Below the pieces are notes generated by a model, which was given only the letters and a program-made list of their open reading frames with translations, did no database searches and was not told the DNA's origin. Shown one piece after another: positions 17,175 through 26,445 of a stretch of 64,000 nt of DNA (within the stretch, counting starts at the first letter, position 1; each line of letters opens with the position of its first letter). Location: assembly GCF_000148995.1 (NCBI RefSeq), contig NZ_GL538352.1, positions 496,001 to 560,000 of the forward strand. Direction: 5' to 3'. The translations under genes were made by a program, and so were the position numbers. Origin of the DNA: Listeria grayi DSM 20601 (lineage in GTDB: Bacteria > Bacillota > Bacilli > Lactobacillales > Listeriaceae).

Positions 17175-18974
17175 GTGCCAAATCTATCTGTTAAATGGCG
17201 GCTTATAACGTTGTTAGTCATTGATTCGATTATTGTTACTTTTTCAGTGTTTTTAGGGTACTACATTTTAGAACCTTTTTTTAAAGATTACTCAATGTCG
17301 CTGCTGATTTTGTCTTCGGTGATCTTGCTTATTTCTCATCATGCTTTTGCTGAGCTATTCAATCTTTATCATCGGGCTTGGGAATATGCCAGTGTGAGTG
17401 AGCTGATGCTGATCGTTAAGTCAGTGACCGGTTCTGTATTGACAACGGTTGTTCTTATTTCGCTGATTACGCGGGAACAGGCTTTTTTGCGTCTCTATTT
17501 TATTACTTGGATGATGCATCTCCTGCTGATCGGAGGTTCCCGTGTTTCCTGGCGAATGTATCGACGAACGTTTACAGACGACAAGATAAAAAAGAAACCG
17601 ACGATGATCGTTGGTGCAGGAAGTGGCGGCTCCTTGCTGATCAGACAGATGCTTTCTACGCCTTATATGGCGATGGAACCAGTTTTGGTCGTGGATGATG
17701 ATCGAAATAAACAAAATCTGTCTATTGCCGGCGGGGTCAAAGTACAGGGCTATATAAAAGATATACCCAGCCTTGTAAAAAAGTTTAGGATTCAGAAAAT
17801 CATCATCGCAATCCCGACTCTCAGTACTAAACGGTTGCGTGAGATAAACGAATTATGTGAAGGCTTAGGGGCAGAAGTTTTCAAAATGCCGAATATCGAG
17901 AATGTCATGTCGGGCGAACTGGAAGTCAATCAATTGAAGAAGGTAGATGTAGAAGACCTTCTAGGAAGAGATCAAGTAGAGCTCGATATGGCGATGATCT
18001 CCAGAGAATTATCACGTAAAACGATTTTAGTCACCGGTGCGGGCGGATCGATCGGTTCCGAAATTTGCAGACAAGTTTGTAAATTCGAACCAGCAAGACT
18101 GGTGCTTGTCGGACATGGTGAAAACAGTATTTATTTGATCCATCAAGAGTTGAAAAATCTTTATAAAACGATTGAGATCCTACCAATCATTGGCGATGTG
18201 CAGGATAAAGCGCGAATGCAGAGCGTGATGCAGACTTATAAGCCTTATGTTGTTTATCACGCCGCTGCTCACAAACATCTGCCACTAATGGAATGCAACC
18301 CGGAAGAGGCTGTGAAAAATAATATTCTCGGTACTCGAAATACCGCGGAGGCCGCGAAAGAAGCAGAAGTCAGCAAATTCGTGATGGTCTCCACAGACAA
18401 AGCCGTTAATCCACTCAATGTGATGGGGGCTTCCAAACGACTCGCTGAAATGGTGATCCAAAGCATGAATAGTGAGACTAGTAAAACGGATTTTGTTGTC
18501 GTTCGGTTCGGAAATGTCCTCGGCTCAAGAGGTTCCGTTATTCCTTTATTCAAGAAGCAGATCGAAGCGGGCGGCCCGGTAACGGTAACGCATCCGGAAA
18601 TGACGCGCTATTTTATGACGATACCAGAAGCATCGCGGCTAGTTTTGCAAGCCGGAGCATTGGCAAAGGGAGGAGAAGTATTTCTTCTTGATATGGGGGA
18701 ACCAGTCAAGATTGTGGATCTAGCAAAGAATTTGATCCAGCTTTCGGGTTATTCGGTCGATGATATCGGAATCAAGTTTACTGGGATCAGACAAGGTGAA
18801 AAGCTGTATGAAGAGCTGCTCAGCGATAATGAGATCCACCCAGAACAAGTATATAAAAAAATTTACCGCGGGAAAGTAAATCAATTACCAAAAACACAAA
18901 TTGATGGAATGATCAACGAGTTGCTTCATGATTTTTCAAAAGAAAAAATTATCGGCTACACAAATCCAATTTGA
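17175..18974 (+). CDS. capD: Membrane-bound UDP-GlcNAc 4,6-dehydratase
   Basis: A 599-residue WbpM/CapD-type protein. Four transmembrane helices occupy roughly residues 10-110, followed by a first Rossmann-like region (MIVGAGSGGSLLIRQM) and the catalytic extended-SDR domain (ILVTGAGGSIGSEICRQ at about 278). Typically for the long-form family the YxxxK tyrosine is replaced by Met (NVMGASKRLAE). It makes UDP-4-keto-6-deoxy-GlcNAc, reduced by CapN to UDP-D-FucNAc, the first capsule sugar. GTG start after GGGGGAATC. Its stop lies 14 bases before the capE start. Confidence 0.92.
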   Translation: MPNLSVKWRLITLLVIDSIIVTFSVFLGYYILEPFFKDYSMSLLILSSVILLISHHAFAELFNLYHRAWEYASVSELMLIVKSVTGSVLTTVVLISLITREQAFLRLYFITWMMHLLLIGGSRVSWRMYRRTFTDDKIKKKPTMIVGAGSGGSLLIRQMLSTPYMAMEPVLVVDDDRNKQNLSIAGGVKVQGYIKDIPSLVKKFRIQKIIIAIPTLSTKRLREINELCEGLGAEVFKMPNIENVMSGELEVNQLKKVDVEDLLGRDQVELDMAMISRELSRKTILVTGAGGSIGSEICRQVCKFEPARLVLVGHGENSIYLIHQELKNLYKTIEILPIIGDVQDKARMQSVMQTYKPYVVYHAAAHKHLPLMECNPEEAVKNNILGTRNTAEAAKEAEVSKFVMVSTDKAVNPLNVMGASKRLAEMVIQSMNSETSKTDFVVVRFGNVLGSRGSVIPLFKKQIEAGGPVTVTHPEMTRYFMTIPEASRLVLQAGALAKGGEVFLLDMGEPVKIVDLAKNLIQLSGYSVDDIGIKFTGIRQGEKLYEELLSDNEIHPEQVYKKIYRGKVNQLPKTQIDGMINELLHDFSKEKIIGYTNPI

Positions 18975-18988
18975 TAACGGGTGATGAG

Positions 18989-20017
18989 ATGTTTAATGGT
19001 AAAACGATTTTAATAACAGGTGGGACAGGTTCATTCGGCAATGCAGTAACCAAACGGTTTTTAGATACCAATATCAAAGAGATCCGGATTTTTTCAAGAG
19101 ATGAAAAGAAGCAAGATGATTTGCGTAAAAAATATCATAATCCAAAACTGAAATTTTATATTGGGGATGTGCGGGACCCTGCTAGCATTGAAGTAGCAAT
19201 GCGCGGTGTGGATTTTGTTTTTCATGCGGCTGCTTTGAAACAAGTTCCTTCTTGTGAGTTTTTCCCCATGGAAGCTGTGAAAACAAATGTTTTAGGAACA
19301 GAAAACGTTGTGGAGACAGCGATCAAGGCGAATGTCAAAAAAGTGATCTGTCTATCTACGGATAAAGCTGCCTATCCAATCAATGCCATGGGGATCTCCA
19401 AAGCAATGATGGAAAAAGTGTTTGTCGCCAAATCACGAAATGTCGATACGAATCAAACCTTGATCTGTGGCACCCGCTACGGAAATGTCATGGCTTCACG
19501 CGGCTCAGTCATTCCGCTATTTATTGAAAAAATCAAAAATAAAGAACCGCTTACGATCACCGACCCACAAATGACGCGTTTTCTAATGAGTTTGGAAGAA
19601 GCGGTCGAACTGGTGATCCATGCATTCAAACATGCGGAAACAGGCGATATCATGGTTCAAAAGGCGCCGGCCTCTACGATAGGCGATCTGGCAAAAGCCT
19701 TGCTGGAACTATTTAAAGTTGATAATGAGGTTCAGATCATCGGAACCCGTCACGGAGAGAAAAAAGCGGAAACATTGTTGACACGGGAAGAATATGCGCA
19801 AGCAGAAGATATGGGAAACTATTTTCGGATTCCTGCCGATTCTAGAGATTTGAATTACAGCAATTACTTTGAGGACGGCAGCGAAGCAATCACCGAAGCT
19901 TACGAGTATAATTCCGAAAATACACACAGGTTGTCTTTAGAGGAGATCAAATCAAAATTAATAGCGTTGGATTATGTCAAAGCAGAACTTCACATGTATC
20001 ACAATAGCAATCAATAA
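18989..20017 (+). CDS. capE: UDP-GlcNAc 4,6-dehydratase / 5-epimerase
   Basis: A soluble extended SDR of 342 residues, the length I recall for S. aureus CapE, which it resembles closely through MFNGKTILITGGTGSFGN, RIFSRDEKKQDDLRKKYH, STDKAAYPINAMGISKAMME and DSRDLNYSNYFEDG. CapE opens the route from UDP-GlcNAc to UDP-L-FucNAc by combined 4,6-dehydration and 5-epimerisation; Met replaces the usual catalytic Tyr (AMGISKAMME). I chose the ATG at 18989 with GGGTGATG upstream; a TTG at 18971 overlapping capD is less likely. Confidence 0.93.
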   Translation: MFNGKTILITGGTGSFGNAVTKRFLDTNIKEIRIFSRDEKKQDDLRKKYHNPKLKFYIGDVRDPASIEVAMRGVDFVFHAAALKQVPSCEFFPMEAVKTNVLGTENVVETAIKANVKKVICLSTDKAAYPINAMGISKAMMEKVFVAKSRNVDTNQTLICGTRYGNVMASRGSVIPLFIEKIKNKEPLTITDPQMTRFLMSLEEAVELVIHAFKHAETGDIMVQKAPASTIGDLAKALLELFKVDNEVQIIGTRHGEKKAETLLTREEYAQAEDMGNYFRIPADSRDLNYSNYFEDGSEAITEAYEYNSENTHRLSLEEIKSKLIALDYVKAELHMYHNSNQ

Positions 20018-20031
20018 AAGGGGGGATGAGC

Positions 20032-21141
20032 ATGAAATCAATCGCTATAACAGGGGCAAATGGTTTTGTTGGTAAAAACCTGGTCCAAAATCTCCGGCAA
20101 TTTTCTTATGCTATTTATGAAATCACGAGAAGCACACCGATTGCGGAGCGAGATGCATATTTGAAGCATGCAGACTTTATCGTGTATTTAGCAGCTGCAA
20201 ACCGCCCAAAAGAAGAAAGCGATTTTAAACGGACGAATGTAGATCTGCTAACAGAGATGCTGAATGTGGTCAGAGAAAACACTAAAAATCCGACCATCCT
20301 TTTGTCTTCCTCGATCCAAGCAGAGGCAGAAAATGCTTATGGAAAGAGCAAGAAACAAGCAGAAGACGTTCTGAAAGCTTTTTCCGCAGCAAACGGCAAC
20401 CTTATTTATATTTATCGTTTTCCGAATCTATTCGGCAAATGGTGCCGTCCCGATTATAATTCAGTGATTGCTACTTTTTGCCATCACATAGCCCGCGGGG
20501 AAGCTATTCAGATCAATGATAAAAATGCACTGCTGATTTTAAACTATATCGATGATGTCGTCTTCGAGATCATCAGAGCGATTAAAGGTCAGCCGACGAT
20601 CGAAACAGGGATGCCAAAAGTTCCAAATGAGTATCATGCTACGTTGGGAGAGATCACCGAACTGCTCGAAACTTTCCACAACTTTCGAGAAACTAAAGCC
20701 CTTCCCAAATTGGACGAACCATTTGAAAAAGCATTGTACAGCACCTATTTGAGTTACCTGCCTCAAGATGGATTCCGCTATCCGTTGCAAATGAATACGG
20801 ATGAGCGCGGCTCGTTTACCGAATTTCTCAAAACGCCTGATCGTGGTCAGGTATCGGTCAACGTTTCCAAACCGGGAATCACCAAAGGCAATCATTGGCA
20901 TAATACGAAGAATGAAAAGTTTCTCGTTGTTTCAGGAAAAGGTGTGATCCGTTTTCGCCGCCCTGATACGGAAGAAGTCACCGAGTATCATGTCAGCGGA
21001 GCAAAACTGGAAGTGGTCGACATTCCGGTTGGCTACATACACCATATCGAAAATATTGGCGACACAGATATGGTAACGATCATGTGGGTGAATGAAATAT
21101 TCGATCCGGAAAATCCTGATACGTTTTATTTGGAGGTGTGA
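20032..21141 (+). CDS. capF: Bifunctional reductase/epimerase of UDP-L-FucNAc synthesis
   Basis: A 369-residue two-domain enzyme. The N-terminal SDR domain (SIAITGANGFVGKNL; SSSIQAEAENAYGKSKKQAE with an intact YxxxK) performs NADPH-dependent reduction, and the C-terminal cupin (GITKGNHWHNTKNEKFLVVSGKG) is the metal-binding 3-epimerase. This arrangement is specific to CapF. It converts the CapE product to UDP-L-PneNAc/TalNAc, the substrate of CapG. The ATG at 20032 lies six bases after GGGGGG; the ATG at 20026 abuts it. Confidence 0.93.
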   Translation: MKSIAITGANGFVGKNLVQNLRQFSYAIYEITRSTPIAERDAYLKHADFIVYLAAANRPKEESDFKRTNVDLLTEMLNVVRENTKNPTILLSSSIQAEAENAYGKSKKQAEDVLKAFSAANGNLIYIYRFPNLFGKWCRPDYNSVIATFCHHIARGEAIQINDKNALLILNYIDDVVFEIIRAIKGQPTIETGMPKVPNEYHATLGEITELLETFHNFRETKALPKLDEPFEKALYSTYLSYLPQDGFRYPLQMNTDERGSFTEFLKTPDRGQVSVNVSKPGITKGNHWHNTKNEKFLVVSGKGVIRFRRPDTEEVTEYHVSGAKLEVVDIPVGYIHHIENIGDTDMVTIMWVNEIFDPENPDTFYLEV

Positions 21142-21142
21142 G

Positions 21143-22267
21143 ATGAGCAAACTTAAATTAATGACGATTGTAGGCACTAGGCCGGAGATCATTCGTTTAT
21201 CTGCAACGATCAAAGCATGTGACCAGTATTTCGAGCAGATTTTAGTCCATACCGGTCAAAATTATGACTATACCTTGAATCAAGTGTTTTTTGAAGAATT
21301 GGAATTACGCGAACCAGATCATTACCTTGAAGCGGTTGGCAAAGACCTAGGAGAAACGATGGGGAATATCATTGCCAAAGCTTATGAAGTATTGGCGCTC
21401 GAACAGCCGGATGCTTTACTGATCTTAGGCGACACCAATAGCTGTCTTGCCGCCATTGCTGCGAAAAGGTTAAAGATACCCGTCTTTCACATGGAAGCAG
21501 GCAATCGCTGTTTCGATCAAAATGTGCCAGAAGAGATCAATCGCAAGATCGTGGATCATATCAGCGACATCAACATGCCCTACACGGAACACAGCCGTCG
21601 CTATCTACTAGATGAGGGGTTCCCGAAAGCACATATCTTCGTGACAGGTTCCCCAATGCGCGAAGTACTGGAAACGTATGCCGCTAAAATCGAGCAAAGC
21701 AAGGCACTGGCAGATCTTGATTTAAAACCGAATGGCTATATCCTGGTATCTGCCCATCGTGAAGAAAACATAGATCATGAAAAAAACTTTTATTCATTGA
21801 TGGAAGCGATCAATGCAATAGCCGAACGCTATCAGCTTCCTATCATCTATTCGACACATCCAAGAAGTTTTAAACGAATCGAAGAACGCAGCTTCGTTTT
21901 TCATCCATTAGTCCGAAAATTACAGCCGTTCGGTTTTTTTGACTACAATGCGCTGCAAAAAAATGCTTTCGCAGTATTATCGGACAGCGGAACATTATCC
22001 GAAGAATCCTCGATACTCAAGTTCCCAGGAGTCCTTATCCGCACATCGACAGAGCGGCCGGAAGTCTTGGATAAGGGAACAGTTATTATTGGAGGGATAG
22101 AGTTTGATAATCTGGTGCAGTCTGTGGAGTTAGCCAGAGCAATGCATGAAAATGGTGAACCGATGCTTGATGCAGTCGATTATAAAGATACGAATGTTTC
22201 TCGAAAAGTCGTGAAGATCATCCAAAGCTATACAGAGATCATCAATCGGGATACGTGGAAAAAATGA
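21143..22267 (+). CDS. capG: UDP-HexNAc 2-epimerase making UDP-L-FucNAc
   Basis: A 374-residue non-hydrolysing 2-epimerase of the WecB/CapG type: [77 protein letters not shown] and [11 protein letters not shown]. In the capsule pathway CapG makes the last step to UDP-L-FucNAc. It starts one base after the capF stop behind GGAGGTG and overlaps the next gene by four bases. It should not be read as the ManNAc epimerase CapP, which is absent here. Confidence 0.9.
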   Translation: MSKLKLMTIVGTRPEIIRLSATIKACDQYFEQILVHTGQNYDYTLNQVFFEELELREPDHYLEAVGKDLGETMGNIIAKAYEVLALEQPDALLILGDTNSCLAAIAAKRLKIPVFHMEAGNRCFDQNVPEEINRKIVDHISDINMPYTEHSRRYLLDEGFPKAHIFVTGSPMREVLETYAAKIEQSKALADLDLKPNGYILVSAHREENIDHEKNFYSLMEAINAIAERYQLPIIYSTHPRSFKRIEERSFVFHPLVRKLQPFGFFDYNALQKNAFAVLSDSGTLSEESSILKFPGVLIRTSTERPEVLDKGTVIIGGIEFDNLVQSVELARAMHENGEPMLDAVDYKDTNVSRKVVKIIQSYTEIINRDTWKK

Positions 22268-22902
22268 AACCAAAAAGCTTATTCCAACTCTTAAAAAACA
22301 ATCGCGTACCGGACAAAAAGAAGAAGAATATTCGTATCAGCCGTTTTGCTTATATCCATAATTGTGAATTCGCTGGGAACAATTATGTCGATCGTTTTTG
22401 CAAAATGCGAAATGTCCAAATGGGAAAGTATTCTTATGTGGGATTCAACTCTGATTTCAACCAAGTCCAAATCGGCAATTATTGCTCTATCGCTTCGGAT
22501 GTCAAAATAGGTCTAGGCCATCATCCGACTGAGTTTGTGAGCACATCGCCAGTTTTTTATTCCTCGCAGAATCCATTTGGTCTGCAAGTAAACAAGATCA
22601 CTTATGATGTTGCCCCGCGAAAAACAATAATCGAAAATGATGTTTGGATCGGAGCAAATGTCATTATCATGGATGGCGTCCAAATCGGCAACGGTGCGGT
22701 GATCGCCTCTGGAAGTGTCGTTACAAAAGACGTCGCTGACTATGCGATCGTTGGCGGCGTCCCCGCAAAAATCATCCGAATGCGGTTCGATGAAGCAACG
22801 ATCCAGCGACTTTCAGCAAGTAAGTGGTGGGAGAAAGAAGCAGCAACATTGATTCAATCAGAAATAAAGTGGGATGATCCGAAAAACTTTCCAAAGGGAT
22901 GA
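22264..22902 (+). CDS. capH: Capsule O-acetyltransferase (left-handed beta-helix)
   Basis: A 212-residue hexapeptide-repeat acetyltransferase related to CatB/VatD xenobiotic acetyltransferases: [31 protein letters not shown] (catalytic His region), [21 protein letters not shown] and [13 protein letters not shown]. By position and size it corresponds to S. aureus Cap5H (about 208 residues), which 3-O-acetylates the L-FucNAc residue. The ATGA overlap with capG decides the start. Confidence 0.85.
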   Translation: MKPKSLFQLLKNNRVPDKKKKNIRISRFAYIHNCEFAGNNYVDRFCKMRNVQMGKYSYVGFNSDFNQVQIGNYCSIASDVKIGLGHHPTEFVSTSPVFYSSQNPFGLQVNKITYDVAPRKTIIENDVWIGANVIIMDGVQIGNGAVIASGSVVTKDVADYAIVGGVPAKIIRMRFDEATIQRLSASKWWEKEAATLIQSEIKWDDPKNFPKG

Positions 22903-22909
22903 CTGCCAA

Positions 22910-24022
22910 ATGAGAATATTGAATATCGTATCAAGTAATATCGTCCAAGATCCACGGATTCTAAAACAAATGGAAACGATCAAACAAGTGACTGACGATT
23001 ATATAGTATTGGGGAAAATGAATGCAGAGGTAACAGACGAACGTTTAGCAAAACTAGATTTCCACTACAAACTGATTGGCTCTAAAGTAAATGATACTAC
23101 TTTGCTGAAAAAAATCGTCCATCGCATCCAATTTGGTCGGCAAGTGATCCGCTATATTCGTAACTATCGACCGGCTGTGATTCATGCCAATGACTTCGAT
23201 GTCTTGCTCATCACTTATTTAAGCAGATATAAAGGCGCCCGAATCATTTACGATGCGCACGAGATCTACTCGAAAAATGCGTTTATCAATAAAATCAAGA
23301 TCTTGTCTCATTTTGTCCAACGCTTAGAAAAGCATATCATCAAGCACATTGATCATTTCATTACCGTCAGTCATGCAGCCAAAGGATATTATCAAGCCGA
23401 ACATTATCCGAAGATCCCGGTGGTGATCACAAATGCTCCTATCAAACAGCTGAATGAAAAACAGACATGGAAAAAAGATACGTTTGAAGTCGTCTACCAA
23501 GGGCAGATCGTTTCTGACCGCGGTTACGAAGAGTTTATGGAAGCAGGAACAATGCTGGCAGATGAAGAAATTGAGCTGGTGATCCGTGGCTTTGGCCCCT
23601 TAAAACAAAAGCTACAAGACAAGCAAAGCGAAATGGGAATCCGAAATGTCCGCTTCGCTCCGCCAGTGGAAATGGATGAACTGGTCTCCAAGTTGAGAGA
23701 AAGCAGCGTCGGTGTCATTTTAACAAAAGGGATCTCGATCAACTTTGAATATACCGTTTCCAATAAAATCTTTGAATGTATCCATGCCGGATTGCCTGTC
23801 ATCTTATCGCCAGTCAAAGAACATATCTATTTAAATGACACCTATCAGTTTGGTATCGTCCTAGAGGAAGTGACACCGCAGAAAATCGCCACGGCGATCA
23901 CAACATTAAAAAACGATACCCGCTTGTACGCCGAGCTGGAGAAAAACGCAACCGCAGCTGCCCAGCAGTTGACATGGCAAGTGGAAGAGCAAAAACTGAT
24001 AGCGCTGTATACGAAAAGCTAA
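22910..24022 (+). CDS. capI: Capsule glycosyltransferase, probable ManNAcA transferase
   Basis: A 370-residue GT-B glycosyltransferase (GT4-like): N-terminal MRILNIVSSNIVQDPRILKQ, acceptor-domain YDAHEIYSK, donor-domain VYQGQIVSDRGYEE and nucleotide-sugar motif EYTVSNKIFECIHAGLPVI. Length and position match S. aureus Cap5I (about 369 residues), which adds ManNAcA to lipid-linked L-FucNAc-D-FucNAc. The sugar specificity is inferred from context. The ATG at 22910 follows AAAGGG by 11 bases. Confidence 0.82.
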   Translation: MRILNIVSSNIVQDPRILKQMETIKQVTDDYIVLGKMNAEVTDERLAKLDFHYKLIGSKVNDTTLLKKIVHRIQFGRQVIRYIRNYRPAVIHANDFDVLLITYLSRYKGARIIYDAHEIYSKNAFINKIKILSHFVQRLEKHIIKHIDHFITVSHAAKGYYQAEHYPKIPVVITNAPIKQLNEKQTWKKDTFEVVYQGQIVSDRGYEEFMEAGTMLADEEIELVIRGFGPLKQKLQDKQSEMGIRNVRFAPPVEMDELVSKLRESSVGVILTKGISINFEYTVSNKIFECIHAGLPVILSPVKEHIYLNDTYQFGIVLEEVTPQKIATAITTLKNDTRLYAELEKNATAAAQQLTWQVEEQKLIALYTKS

Positions 24023-24079
24023 CAAGGTTAAAAGTAATTCACATTCAGGTGAAAATAACGGGATAGAGTGGATGAAGAT

Positions 24080-25255
24080 ATGAAATATATATTTTTACTA
24101 TCAATAATAAGTATGAATTTTTTCATCGTTATATCGACTTTTCTTAATGAAGTGCTGAAAATAAATATTTATCCGTATTATTTTATTACCATGGTAGTGA
24201 TTGCAGCGTTTACGATCCTTTATGCTTTTGTTAAGATCGGCATGGATAAAGCTATTCCGGTGAAACTGTTTTACGTTCTCTTGCTGTTTCTGGTAGTTAC
24301 TGTTTCCTATGCGATTTCGCCCTATCATAATGTAAAACTGGCAACGAATAACTACCTGTTTTTCTTACTATGGAGCATACCCGCTGCTGTTTGTGGCGTT
24401 TTCGCAGCCAAATTCACAAAAAAAGAAATCGAAAATTTCTTTAAATGGATTTTCTGTATTTTCTCTATAAGCATGGTGTTCATCATTTTAGTGCCATTTT
24501 TATTAGGGAAACTACCTTCCTACATAAACTTTGGCTTAATGAATTACCAAAATCTTTCTTATATTACTGCTTTTGTGATTGGACTGGGTTTTTATTTTAT
24601 TCTTCAAAAAAGTACCAAGGCAAAGCTGTTCTATATCATTATGATCATTCTTCTCATCCCAGTGATTTTGATTTCCTCTGGACGTGGCGGCGCTGTTTTG
24701 CTGATTCTTTATATTTTACTAACGAGTGTCAAAATAATGACAGACAAGCAGATTTCCACTTTGAAAAAAATCATATTAGGCGGAATGATCCTATTGTTTA
24801 TTGTCATGTTCTTGAGTTTAGTGTTTGTGATCGATAAAGACAGCCGAATTTTTTCTTACATCTCGGACGAGGGCATTTCCTTAGATCAAACTTCTGGAAG
24901 AAATTTTATTTATGAAAATGACATCACTATTATCAAAGAACATGTATGGAGAGGGCATGGACTTTTCAATTATTACCATTTGATCAATAATATCCCGCAT
25001 AATATAATTTTGGAATTTTTGCTGATCGGCGGCGTATTTGGCTGTATGATCTTTTTATTCCTCGCTGGCCGGCTGATCGTCAAATATGCAAGCTTCTTTA
25101 ATAAAAATTCGCCAGACGGTATCGTCGGTTATATTGCGTTATATCCGCTGACGATGTTGATGTTTAGCTCTAATTTTTTGATCACCAGCGAATTTTGGTT
25201 TGTCGTATTTTATCTATTTGCCAAGATAAAGGAGAAAACTTATGACGAAGCTTAG
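24080..25255 (+). CDS. capJ: Capsular polysaccharide polymerase (Wzy-like)
   Basis: A polytopic membrane protein of 391 residues with about ten to twelve hydrophobic segments and the O-antigen ligase/polymerase pattern: a periplasmic-type loop with SGRNFIYENDITIIKEHVWRGHGLFNYYH and IPHNIILEFLLIGGVFG. It would polymerise flipped repeat units on the outer face of the membrane. Such proteins diverge strongly, so the call rests on topology, motif and position (S. aureus Cap5J has about 388 residues). An in-frame GTG at 24068 is an alternative start. Overlaps capK by 14 bases. Confidence 0.82.
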   Translation: MKYIFLLSIISMNFFIVISTFLNEVLKINIYPYYFITMVVIAAFTILYAFVKIGMDKAIPVKLFYVLLLFLVVTVSYAISPYHNVKLATNNYLFFLLWSIPAAVCGVFAAKFTKKEIENFFKWIFCIFSISMVFIILVPFLLGKLPSYINFGLMNYQNLSYITAFVIGLGFYFILQKSTKAKLFYIIMIILLIPVILISSGRGGAVLLILYILLTSVKIMTDKQISTLKKIILGGMILLFIVMFLSLVFVIDKDSRIFSYISDEGISLDQTSGRNFIYENDITIIKEHVWRGHGLFNYYHLINNIPHNIILEFLLIGGVFGCMIFLFLAGRLIVKYASFFNKNSPDGIVGYIALYPLTMLMFSSNFLITSEFWFVVFYLFAKIKEKTYDEA

Positions 25256-26444
25256 TTTTTTAAAGGACAGCATCAAAACCGTTATCGGCTCGTTGATTAT
25301 CGCATTTGGCTTACAGCTGATTGCTTATCCATTTATTGTGAACCAAGTGGGAAACACGCACTTTGGAGAAATATTAAACATCTATACCATTTTGACTTTG
25401 GCAAGTGTGGTCTTAGGAAATACCTTAAATAACATTCGCTTGATCAATATGGCTCGCTATGATCCAAGACGAATCTACCGAAATTTCCGTTATTTGCTTG
25501 GGATTTCAATTCTAGTAGAAAGTGTGCTTTTAGCTGCGGTGCTCGTGATTTTTTACAACGAAAACCTGATTTCGATCTTATTGCTGGTCGTTATCAATAT
25601 GCTGATGTGCCTGCGGATCTATTTGAACGTTTTTTACCGGATGTTGTTACACTACAACAAAATTCTTTTCGTAGCTGTTTTCCAATTCCTAGGCCTGTTA
25701 GTTGGGCTGCTCTTCTATCAATACATCAATTATTGGGAACTGATATTTTTGGCAAGTGAGATCGTCGCGATGGGCTATATTATTTTTTCTTTGCGCCACC
25801 ATTTTGTAACTAGGGAAATCGCCAATGCGCATGGAACCAGCCCAACTAACGATTATCTCATGTTGCTGGGTACTAATTTTTTAAATAATATTTCGATTTA
25901 TCTGGATCGGCTGATATTATTGCCGCTGATAGGTGGTTCAGCTGTAACGCTGGCTTTTCTAGCGACTTTTATCGGGAAAATGCTAGCAACCTTCTTATAT
26001 CCAGTCAATAACGTCATCCTTTCTTATATTTCGGTGAACAATGTCCAAAATAAAACCAAACAATACTTTCGCACACTTATCTTGGGTACGCTGTTTTCTA
26101 TAATAGTTTTGGCGATCTGCTATCCATTGACCATCTTCATCGTGGAAAAAATCTATCAGCAGAATAGCGCCATCATCAAGCCATATATCATTATCGGGAA
26201 TATGGGGATGCTGTTCAGCGTCATCGGGAATATTGTCCAATCGCTAAATGTTAAATTTATCTCTATTTCTATCCAAACCATTTTCCAAGTGGTGTTTGTG
26301 TTTGTTTACGTGATCTCGGAATTGATCTTGACTTATTTCTTTGGATTAACGGGCTTTTTCATCGGGGTACTACTGCTAAACTTTATAAAAATGATTTTTT
26401 TAGCAATGTTAGGAATCAAGTACTCAAAAGAGAGGATTGGATGA
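25242..26444 (+). CDS. capK: Repeat-unit flippase (Wzx-like, MOP superfamily)
   Basis: A 400-residue protein with about 12 transmembrane segments and no soluble domain, starting MTKLSFLKDSIKTVIGSLIIAFG and containing NNISIYLDRLILLPLIGG, a typical Wzx motif with a charged residue in the membrane. It should translocate the undecaprenyl-linked repeat unit. AAGGAG lies seven bases upstream of the ATG, inside the end of capJ. Size matches S. aureus Cap5K (about 401). Confidence 0.83.
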   Translation: MTKLSFLKDSIKTVIGSLIIAFGLQLIAYPFIVNQVGNTHFGEILNIYTILTLASVVLGNTLNNIRLINMARYDPRRIYRNFRYLLGISILVESVLLAAVLVIFYNENLISILLLVVINMLMCLRIYLNVFYRMLLHYNKILFVAVFQFLGLLVGLLFYQYINYWELIFLASEIVAMGYIIFSLRHHFVTREIANAHGTSPTNDYLMLLGTNFLNNISIYLDRLILLPLIGGSAVTLAFLATFIGKMLATFLYPVNNVILSYISVNNVQNKTKQYFRTLILGTLFSIIVLAICYPLTIFIVEKIYQQNSAIIKPYIIIGNMGMLFSVIGNIVQSLNVKFISISIQTIFQVVFVFVYVISELILTYFFGLTGFFIGVLLLNFIKMIFLAMLGIKYSKERIG

Positions 26445-26445
26445 T

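Noticed and set aside
21143-22267. Reading capG as the ManNAc epimerase capP
   Set aside because: Position directly after capE-capF and the 374-residue length fit CapG of the L-FucNAc branch; assigning it to CapP would leave that branch incomplete.
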